Of a DNA stretch of 64,000 bases, positions 55,521 through 64,000 are shown one piece after another. The DNA is from Odobenus rosmarus divergens (taxonomy: Eukaryota; Chordata; Mammalia; Carnivora; Odobenidae). The DNA lies in the NCBI RefSeq assembly GCF_000321225.1, contig NW_004451412.1, forward strand, positions 296,297 through 360,296, in the 5' to 3' direction. Position numbers and translations under genes: made by a program. The notes beneath the pieces were generated by a model. That model was not told the origin of the DNA, did not search any database, and saw only the letters and a list, made by a program, of their open reading frames with translations. Positions within the stretch are counted from its first letter, which is position 1; every line of letters begins with the position of its first letter.

Positions 55521-56224
55521 AAGATGTCCTGAAGGGAACTTTCATGTGAACTATATACCTTGAGGGATGACCATGAGTTTGGTTAAAGTAAGGACAGTCT
55601 TGCCAATAAGTGATTCCAAGAGAACATAACTTACATAAAGTAATATGTAACTAATACAAGTTATGTTTTCCTGTAAAACTGCAATTATAAATTCAAATAA
55701 AAAAGCCCTAAATCCTTATTACTAAAAATAATATTTAATTTAGAACATGTAGGAATATTATTTGGAGCAAGATTTAAAAGAATATAAATATTTTATTATA
55801 TTTAATTATCTTCTTGTTAATCTCTTATTGTTAACAACCAATTCTTAGCCTAATTTGGTTTTAAACCATCTTAAAATTACCCTAAATCTTTTAAGATCAA
55901 AATCCAATGGATCCTCCCTTCCCCACCTCTTTTTGTCTATTTTATTTGTTTGTCTATTTATCTATATCTTATCATCTGTCAGAATTAAAGACTTCCAGGG
56001 AGCTCGGAATAAAAAACTTCATTCCGTTTAATTTTCTCACCTGCTAGTTGGTTAGTGCATAATGCACAATAATTACACAGCTGTTTTTCTCTTTCTGTGC
56101 CTGAGACAAAATTGGCTTTCTGCCAAATCGACTTGCACTTTACCCCATGAAGCTGCTTTTGCCAGGGCACTATCTCCTTGTGACTAAATCCAGGGGATAC
56201 CTCAAACACCTCATAGTGCACAGC
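55521..56224. other. AT-rich unique stretch
   Basis: Very AT-rich from 55680 to 55880. No repeat or gene recognised. Confidence 0.5.
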
Positions 56225-56520
56225 TTGAAAGATTATGTCACTTCTCTGCTTAAAACCATTCCATTTTCTCATAGCTTTTAGGATGAAGCTTAGGCTCTGC
56301 AAATGGCCACATTTGACCCCATTCTTGCCTCCAGCCTTGTCTCTTACTGCATTTCTCCACTCGCTGTCAAGATCCCAAATAACTGATTTTCTTTCAGTTC
56401 TTTGAATGAACCATGCTCTCTCTCGCCTCTGGGACCTGCTGTCTCTGTGTGTTTCTTTCTCTACCCCTGTGCTGGTCAACTCTTACTCAGCCATTAGGCC
56501 TGAGTTCAGACCTGTGCTTT
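56225..56520 (+). mobile_element. LINE-2 C-terminal ORF2 to 3' part
   Basis: Plus-strand L2: 'ttatgtcacttctctgctta', 'ttttaggatgaagcttaggc', 'gaatgaaccatgctctctct'. The 164-residue minus frame at 55985-56479 is antisense to it and not a gene. Confidence 0.7.
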
Positions 56521-56895
56521 CTTTTTAAAGAAACAAAACCCCAATCATGTCCTTAAAAAATTCATCCACTTCCTTCATTCTCAGTTTCAGTACCTCTTGT
56601 CTAAACAGTCATTCTATGTCAGGACTACTCTGAAACCCCTCACGTGCTGTTTCTTACTCTTGCCTTTCTGCATAATCTATTCCCCATACAGTCACAAATA
56701 TGAGATCTTAAAAATATAAATCAGATTGTGTTGCTTTTATTTAAACCCTTCAGTGGCTTAGCATATAATTCAGCTCAGGTGATCAGGCATTTGACCACTT
56801 CGCAATTGCAAATCCCACTCTCATTCTTCTCTACCACACTCAGTTATAAAGTGGGCATCCAGGTGATCCAGAATGTGCTTATATAATTTTTTAGG

Positions 56896-56950
56896 AATGT
56901 CACTAAATGTCACTAAAATAAAAATTGAGGAATGTCACTAAAATAAAAAT
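56896..56950. repeat. Short tandem duplication
   Basis: The unit AATGTCACTAAAATAAAAAT occurs at 56906-56925 and 56931-56950, preceded by a partial copy AATGTCACTA at 56896-56905. Confidence 0.9.
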
Positions 56951-57014
56951 GCAAAAATTCTTACAGTGTTCCAACTTTTGTGGCACCTTTCATTTTTAAG
57001 AAACACTAATTCAA

Positions 57015-57223
57015 GGGGTGCCTGGGTGGCTCAGTCAGTTAAGCATCTGACTCTTGGTTTCAGCTCAGGTCATGGTCTCAGGATCGTGGGATCGAGCCCC
57101 GTTGTAGGCTCTGCGCTTGGCATGAAGTCTGCTGGAGATTATCTCCCTCTCTCTCTCTCCCTCTGCTGCTTCCCCTGCTCTCTCTCTCTAAAATAAATAT
57201 ATAAAAATCTTAAAAAAAAAAAA
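57015..57223 (+). mobile_element. Can-SINE nested in L2, perfect 17-bp duplication
   Basis: Plus-strand copy. AAGAAACACTAATTCAA is repeated perfectly at 56998-57014 and 57224-57240. Confidence 0.97.
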
Positions 57224-57450
57224 AAGAAACACTAATTCAAGCCTTTCCCTGGAAAGTCTTTTCTGCCATCTTTGTGCGCACGCCACCCCCCCGCCAGTGT
57301 GATGAACCTCTTTTCTGTGCTGCTTTCCTTAGGACTTATCATTTGTTGGGTAACTGTCTTTAAGTACCTTGAGGAGTTCTAGATGATAGTAATGAAGAAC
57401 CTGGCTATGAATTTAATTACATTTTAAAATATATTTTAAACATTAAAGAC

Positions 57451-57643
57451 GGGGGCGCCTGGGTGGCTCAGTCATTAAGCAACTGCCTTCGTCTCAGGTA
57501 ATGGTCCCGGTCCTGGGATCGAGTCCCACATCGGGCTCCCCGCTCCGCGGGAAGTCTGCTTCTCCCTCTCCCACTCCCCCTGCTTGTGTTCCCTCTCTCA
57601 TTGTGTCTCTCTCTGTCAAATAAATAAATAAAATCTTTAAAAA
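57451..57643 (+). mobile_element. Can-SINE, arctoid-type body
   Basis: Head GGGGGCGCCTGGGTGGCTCA, body 'cgctccgcgggaagtctgc', tail 'tgtcaaataaataaataaaa'. Eroded duplication ACATTAAAGAC / AATTGAAGAC. Confidence 0.96.
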
Positions 57644-57654
57644 AAATTGAAGAC

Positions 57655-58127
57655 AGTAGTAATCATATATTTGGAACATGGCAGTATCTTTATGTGAAAA
57701 ACATTATAGTGTTCAAAGTTTGGTGTTTATATGAACTTACTGGGATCCTTGGAATAACTCTGTGTTTCCCACAAATGTGAAACTACTACACTGGAGAATT
57801 AGCTTAGCTATGGACGTTCTGTACAGACTAGTCACCCAAGGGTATGCAGTTTGCGGTATTTAACACCTTCCAGAAGCTGCAGTAAAGTGGTAATCATCTG
57901 GTGGTTGTAATAAATGTTCTGTTAGATGTGTCACAACTGTGGGATGCCCTTTTCCTGGCCTTTAGTGATGACAGCAATTTTAGCGGCTCTTTTAAAAAAC
58001 TGGGTTGCACTCAAAAGCCACTCAGGAGAGTCTTAGGTTTGATTTTGCATACTTTGTTACCTACTCTGAGGGAGATTAGATTCAACATGGACTTTTGAAA
58101 GTATTCTCATTTCAGGTGGATTGTAAC
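57655..58127. other. Unique stretch, no gene seen
   Basis: The 65-residue frame at 57901-58098 is unidentified. Nothing else recognised. Confidence 0.5.
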
Positions 58128-58440
58128 TTTTAAGATTTGCCCTCTTTCCTGAGCATCCCCATTCATCTACCGCTTTAAATCCTATTTTTTTTTTCCTTCA
58201 GGATTCAGCTCATCCGTGAAACATCTGATTGGCTATACCACAAACTCTCATACTTCCTTACATTCCACTTTCTATTGTTCTGTAATGGCTTCAGTATCCG
58301 TCAGTCATACTACAGGCTGTACTATTTCAGTATTAATCACTCATACTGTAGGGCTTCTAGAGGACAGAAATTTTTTTCCCAAAGAACCTGGTATAAGACT
58401 GGACAATCAGTAGTCACTTACTAAATACATACTTATCTAG
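58128..58440 (+). mobile_element. LINE-2 3' part
   Basis: Plus-strand L2: 'ttcaggattcagctcatccg', 'ctattgttctgtaatggctt', 'gggcttctagaggacagaaa', 'ataagactggacaatcagta'. Confidence 0.7.
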
Positions 58441-59114
58441 GTTATTAGGCACTCACTGAATTTATTTTTCTTTCTTCCCTTTCTAATCAATTAGCTAATA
58501 AATCTAAATCTGAGCATATAAAATAAATGTATGCTGTAGTGCTACTGAGCTACTGAAGGAAAGTCAAGGGACCTCTATGAGGCCGAGATGCACCAGTTGG
58601 CATTGGCTCTGGATAGCAGAGAGCTTGAATGACCCATTTTGCAATAGCAAACACAGCAGAAAGCTATTGGAGGTCTGATTGCCCTTGTAGCTTGCACTCT
58701 TGCTGAGTCACTTTCAGAACTCTATTAGATTGACTGGATTCTATTTCCAAGACTTCCTTATATCTGTAATGTGAAAAACCTATTTTTCATTAGAAAGTGA
58801 TCATTTAGAAACAAGAGCAATCAGTGATGATGCAAATTAGATTTTACCCTTTGTATTGAGTGTACTAAATAGATTAGTAATTTTAGGTATGAAAACTCCA
58901 AAGGACAAAGTGTGGGTAAAGGAGAAATTTTCGTCATTTTACTGTTATCTTCAAAAGAAGTGTACATATTTGTGTTGATGTTTTGATTTTAGTTATTCTG
59001 GAACTAAATAAGATGGCACTTTAATTTTATGTTCACCTCCCACATCTCACCCTCCTCCTGTCAATCAGTCAGCAAACATATTTATTAGGTATAAATATAA
59101 ATGCATAAGAGAAA
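58441..59114. other. Unique stretch, no gene seen
   Basis: No recognised repeat or coding frame. Confidence 0.5.
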
Positions 59115-59550
59115 ATGTAATTCATTTCAACAAATATTTATAGAGAATTTATTTTGTGTCAAGCTCCCTGCCAGTGGAAGACACACAGCATTACTAAGAA
59201 GCAACTCTCTGTCTCCTGGAATTTACAATCTGCCTAAAAACAAGCAGTAAACAATTACAAAGGTGATCCAGATTAAAGGTGTATAAAAATTAAACTGAAT
59301 TGATTGATACAAAAGAAATATTTGACATAGCCTCTTCTTTTAAAGAGCTTATAATTTAAGTGTCAAAAGAGATATATACAACTTACTAGAATGACAAGCA
59401 GAATAAATATTGTAGAAGTAATAGTACTTCGGGGCAAAAGCTTTAATGATAAATCGGAGCCTGGAGAATTATGAAAGACTCCACAAATAAGAAGGCACCC
59501 TGGAAAGGTAGACATTTTGACAGTCACATAAAGGAAGGTAAGGCATTCTG
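59115..59550 (-). mobile_element. LINE-2 3' region
   Basis: Reverse L2: 'caacaaatatttatagagaa', 'ctgtctcctggaatttacaa', 'ggcaccctggaaaggtagac'. A further short L2-like piece lies at about 59995-60080 ('ggtcagggaagcgtgattgc'). Confidence 0.65.
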
Positions 59551-60401
59551 GATGTTGGTGCTATTAATTAATCATACCCTTCATCCAATCCTATTGATGG
59601 TGGAGATTAAAATATATCATCAGCTATTTTGCTGATCAAGCTGTAGTGAGGAATATGGCTTGGACCCAGGGCCAAAATGGGGGCTACCTCATTTCTCCCT
59701 TCTCCTTGGTGGCAAGTGTCTACTTTGTTGGAGGCATAACAGCTAGAAAACTGCATGCTGCCTTCGAGAGGAGGATGTGCTCTGCTGATGGGCAAGCAAC
59801 CCTGTCTGAGAGAAGGGGCTAATCAGAAGCTGGCTCATGCCTGAGCAGACTTTCTCCCCAATCAGATTGTTTGTCTCTTGGCTGGAGGAAATATAAGTAA
59901 AGAGAACAGGCAATTGGAATGATAAGTTGCATGATACAAACCGAAAATTCTACAGAGATCAAAGACCGGCGGGGAGGAGGGATGTCAGCTAGTCCTAGAG
60001 TGGTCAGGGAAGCGTGATTGCCTGGAGAGGGTAGAACCTGAGCTATATCTGTGATTCAGATTCAAAGAAGAGTCACACTTGTTTTTCTTTTTTGAATAGC
60101 ATGTAAGTACACCAATAGAAAACAAGCTGAATTACATGTTTTTTGCTAAAAACCATGGGGCAACTCAGTTTCTTGGAACAGTGCATTATTTAGCAAAGAC
60201 AGATCTACTTGGGGACCCCCAAAGCAATTCCACATAGGAGGGTACCCAGGTAGCATAAAAAGCAACAAGGAAATGCCAAATGAACATCTCCAGTGCTCCC
60301 TCCACTCCCTGGTTAGTGTTGACCAAGTATCTGCTTTATTTCCTGACCCTTTCACCTCCACCTATATTTTTTCGTAGAGGAAAATAGGTATCTTATTTTA
60401 A
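59551..60401. other. Mostly unique stretch
   Basis: Apart from the short L2-like piece near 60000-60080, nothing is recognised. Minus frames at 59607-59795 and 60146-60361 have no known domain. Confidence 0.45.
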
Positions 60402-60413
60402 ATAGTATTTCAT

Positions 60414-60598
60414 GGGGATGCCTGAGTGTCTCAGTTGGTTAAGTGTCCAACTCTTGGTTTCGGCTCAGGTCATGAGATCGAGCCCCCTGTTGGGCTGTGC
60501 ACTGGGCATGGAGCTTGCTTGAGATTCTCTCTCCCCTTCTGCCCCTCCTGTCCTCTCTCCCCACTACTCACATGCTCTCTCTCTTAAAATAAAAGAAT
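60414..60598 (+). mobile_element. Can-SINE with 12-14-bp duplication
   Basis: Plus-strand copy, GGGGATGCCTGAGTGTCTCA head. ATAGTATTTCATGG at 60402-60415 (overlapping the head by two bases) and 60599-60612. Confidence 0.95.
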
Positions 60599-60744
60599 AT
60601 AGTATTTCATGGATAGATGCCAACACCATGAAGGCAGCCTTCCCATCCTCTGTTAAAAGGATTATTGAGTGGGTTGGGAATGAAGAAATATAAAATTAAA
60701 GGTTGAAGGTACAGTGAATAGTTGAATGCTCAAGGTGCTTTTAA

Positions 60745-63130
60745 ACATTTTTATTGAAGTAAAATTGATATACAGTATTTAAAGTATGCAGTTGGCTGAG
60801 ATTTGACATGTGAACACACCTGAAATTTCCCTCTACACATTCCCTCTACACCTGAAATTTCCCTCTGCCTTAACATCTCTCAAATGTTGATATGTCATGT
60901 TTTCATTTTTATTCAGTTCAAAACATTTTCTGACTTCCTGGTTGATTTCTTCTTTGTCTCAGAGGTTATTTAGAAATGTATTTTTTAGTTTTCAGTTATT
61001 TGGATATTCCAGATATCTTTCTCCTAATAATATCTAACTAATTTTACTGTGGTTAGAGAACATGCTTTCTGTGATTTCAGTGCTTTTAAATTTATTTGGC
61101 CTGGTTTTTGTGGTCACTTAAGAAGAATGTATTTTTCTATCATTGGGTCAGGGCCCAAGGAAGCCCGGTAAACTAGGCTAGTTTGTTGATAATGTTGTGC
61201 ATGTTTTCTGTTGTCTTATTGATTTTCTGTCTACTTGTTCTATTAATTATTGGAAGAGGTATTGAAATCTCTGATTCTAATTATAAATTTATCTGTTTCT
61301 CCTTTCACTTTTATTAGTTTTTGCTTCTTGTATTTTGAAGCTCTGTTATTAGGTACATAATTATATTATGAAATGATCCTCTTTATCTTTGGTAATAGTT
61401 ATTGCTCTGAATTCTACTTTGTCTAATATTAATATAGCCATTCCAGCTTTTTTAAAAAAGTGTATTGTGGTATCTTTCCCCATTTTTTTACTTTTAGCCC
61501 ATCTTTGTATTTGAAATGAATTTTTATTATTTTTTATATAACCCAACAAACTCTCCTTTTTTATTTGGAATTAATTTGATTATTGATATAGTTAGGTTTA
61601 AAGTTACCATCTGTTTGGTTTTTATTTGTCACATTTGTTCTTTGTCCTCCTTTTCTTTTTTTCCTGCTTTTTTGGGGCAGGATTGAGTTTTTTGGGGGGG
61701 TGGGACAGGACTGAGTATTTTTTATGATTCCAGTTATTTCCAGTATTGGCACATTATATTATTTGTGGTTGTCCAGAATTTACAGTGTGTATCTTTAACT
61801 TATTATACTTCATATCCAAATAATATTATACCACTTTACTTATGCTATATGAATCTTACATTAGTATATTTCCATTTTTCCTTACTAACCTTTGTATATT
61901 GTTGTCCTATATTTTACTTCTACATGATTTTAGGTTATAAACCCTATAATTTACTATTATTGTTGCTTTAAATAACTATCTTTTGAAGACATTTTACATT
62001 TTAACAAGTGTTTCATATTTAGGCCCGTGTTTGCCATTTTTGGTCATCTTCATGCTTTTGTATAGATCCAGATTTCTATCTGGCGTCACTTTTCTTCTAC
62101 CTAAAGAACTTCCTTTAGAATTTTTTGTGTTTTATTGTTGGTGATGAATTTCATCTCACCTTTGTTTTTGAAAGCAATTTTCACTGCATAGAAAATTCTA
62201 GGTTAGCGGGATTTTTTTTTCTCTCTAAGATTTTACAAATATACTGCTGTTTTCTGGCCTTAATTGAAATCTGTCATTCTTATCTTTATTCTTCTGCATA
62301 TACTATATCTTTTCTCTCTGTCTCTTTAAAGATTTTCTTCTTTTCCACTTGTTTCCAATAATTTGATTTTGTTATACCTTGGTATGGTTTTCTTTATATT
62401 TCTCATGCCTGAGGATTTGTTTAGCAAAATTGGGAAAATTTTCAGCTATTATTTTTCTTTTTTTTTGCCATTATTTCTTCAAATTATTTTTCTTTCTTCT
62501 CACCTTTATCTTCCCCCCCTGAGACTCCAGTTATGCTTACATTAGGCCACTTGATATAGTCCCACAGCTTAGTCAGTTCATTTCCTTCATTTCAGTAATT
62601 TTGCAGTCTTTCATTTTGGAAACTTTTTATTGCTCTGCCTTCACATTTATTCATTTTTTGTTCTATATTCTCTTATCTGCTGTTAATCCCACCCAGAGTA
62701 TTTTTTATCTTTAGAAGTTTGATTTGGTCTTTATATCTTTTCTTTCTTTATCATGCTCATACTTTCTTTTACCTTTTGGAATATATGGAGCATATTTTCT
62801 ATATGCTCAGGTTCAAATAAACAGATTCTCAGGGTGTTAGCTGTTTTTAACACTTTTGTCTACCAAGTCTTTCATCCATGTCATTTCTGGGTCTATTTCT
62901 ATTGATTGATTTTTCTTCTCATTATTGGTCATGTTTTTTGCTTATTTACATGTCTGGAAAATTTTGTGAGTTTTATTGTGAGTTTTATGTTTTTGGGTCC
63001 TGGATTTTTCTTTTTTTTTAATTCCTTGAAACAGTTTTGGATTTTGTACAGTTTTGGATGTAGTACCTGGACAACAGTTTGATCTTATGGTAAAGTTGAT
63101 GTGTTCAATTTTTTCTGTTGACCTTTGTTA
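60745..63130 (-). mobile_element. Old LINE-1, several ORF regions, deleted
   Basis: A long, decayed minus-strand L1. From the left: a 3'-end piece ('tttttattgaagtaaaattg'); the ORF2 endonuclease/linker region ('ctgactagttgttc'-like blocks at 60890-61640, including 'gttagagaacatgctttctg', 'taatatagccattccagctt'); and then a 5'-side region found in L1M elements ('ggtgatgaatttcatctcac', 'tggtatggttttctttatat', 'gagactccagttatgcttac', 'cacttgatatagtcccacag', 'catttctgggtctatttcta'). The RT domain and most of the 3' UTR are missing, so a large internal deletion joined the two ends. Inactive. Confidence 0.8.
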
Positions 63131-64000
63131 AGCAAACTGATTTACAGCCTTTAGTCTAGTGCTCCATTGTTCCCAGTACTCAGGCAACACCCTTGTGAGG
63201 ATTGTACTCCTTGCCCTTATGTTAGAAACTCCTTCCATTCTGGCTGGTGGGAACATGAACTAATCATGGTCTTGTATGAACTCCACTTCTTGTGCCCTCT
63301 AATCCATGCTTTAGGTAGTTTTTTCACATGCATGTGCCAATCAGTACTCAGCTAAAGACTGAAGGATAATTCTCTGTAGATCTACAGACCTCCCTCTCTG
63401 TGTAGCCCTCTCCTTATTACTACCCCGTCCCTGAATTCCAGCTGCCTTGGTTTCCCTAAATTTCAGCTCAGTCACCAACTCAGATCACTGGACTGTACCT
63501 GGCCTCCTTCTACCTGCATTGTTGGCTATAAATTCTGCAGTCAGTAAACTGGGCTCGCCTCTTATTTCCCTTCTGTTAGGGGCCCCTGTCCTGCACTGAC
63601 TGTTATCTAGTGTATGAAAAGCATTGCTTCATATATTTTATCCAAGACTTTTTTAGTTGTCTTAAGCTGAGAAGGAAAATCTGGTCCCACATGGCCACAA
63701 TTCAGGTAACATTTTAAAGAATGAAAAGATGGAAACAGCTGTATTTAAAGAGTTTGTTATTTCAGATATTCTTCTTTTTGATTTAACGGTGAGGGTAACC
63801 AATTGGATAAGCTGCTTTTTCCACTGAACTTCAATGGAAAACTTTTGCATTAAGCCTACTTTAGCTGATTAAGCCTTTCCTTTGAATATATCTCTCAAAG
63901 GTTTAGACATTCTAGTCTAGGTTTAGGTGACAGTGACCCCCAGTTGTCCTATATTGGCCTTGGTGATTTTCTCTGAGATTGTGAGCTTGAGGTTTAAATC
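63131..64000. other. Unique stretch to window end
   Basis: Could include the 5' end of the preceding L1, but I cannot confirm it. No gene or other repeat recognised. The minus frame at 63662-63850 is unidentified. Confidence 0.4.

Larger units (their letters stand above)
56570..57390 (+). mobile_element. Second LINE-2 copy in tandem, split by a SINE
   Basis: The consensus restarts: 'taaatcagattgtgttgctt', 'aacccttcagtggcttagca', then after the SINE 'gcctttccctggaaagtctt', 'gtgctgctttccttaggact', 'agtaccttgaggagttctag'. Two L2 copies in the same orientation follow each other. Confidence 0.7.

Noticed and set aside
55985..56479. 164-residue minus-strand open frame
   Set aside because: Antisense to a plus-strand L2 in its upper part. 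No recognisable domain and no gene context.

Overview
This window reads as ordinary mammalian nuclear DNA from a carnivore, intergenic or intronic, with no convincing protein-coding exon of a host gene. The best organism marker is the roughly 34 copies of tRNA-Lys-derived Can-SINEs (heads beginning GGGGCRCCTGGGTGGCTCAG, CT-rich body, AATAAATAAAATCTT tail). None has the head typical of young canid SINEC_Cf or the body typical of felid copies. Several carry the GCTCCGCGGGAAGCCTGC body and the TCTGTCAAATAAATAAATAAA tail that I associate with arctoid caniforms (bears, pinnipeds, musteloids). A caniform is therefore well supported and an arctoid is likely. The species is not determinable here.

Layout. 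1-6.4 kb: two old L1 fragments on the minus strand, an MLT1 LTR inserted in an L2, and several Can-SINEs. 6.4-17.4 kb: a carnivore-type L1 3' end, L2 and MLT1 pieces, GT microsatellites, and dense SINEs including one head-to-head and one tail-to-tail pair. 17.4-28.4 kb: hAT-like DNA transposon remnants, MIRs, and long L2 copies in both orientations. The longest L2 (26.0-27.6 kb) covers the reverse-transcriptase region and is directly followed by a processed pseudogene of selenoprotein K. 28.4-45.7 kb: a complete solo MLT1 LTR, L1 3' ends interrupted by SINEs, and a 3'-truncated U2 snRNA retrocopy with perfect target-site duplications. 45.7-54.7 kb: a 9-kb stretch without any Can-SINE, containing the longest run with no recognisable repeat. 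54.7-64 kb: L2 copies, four SINEs, and an old, decayed L1 from 60.7 to 63.1 kb.

There is no operon-like or system-like gene organisation. The structure comes from retrotransposition: L1 machinery mobilised the SINEs, the SELENOK mRNA and the U2 fragment, and many insertions keep readable target-site duplications that give relative ages (SINE inside L1 or L2; MLT1 inside L2). I see no undescribed biological system. The observations most worth a check are the SELENOK retrocopy with its preserved selenocysteine codon, the U2 retrocopy, a short GC-rich open frame inside an L1 3' UTR (51.7-51.9 kb), two mutually exclusive hairpins at 31.4 kb, and the SINE-free block.

Repeat families were assigned by reading against remembered consensus sequences. 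Boundaries without a stated duplication are approximate, and subfamily names are avoided where I could not decide.
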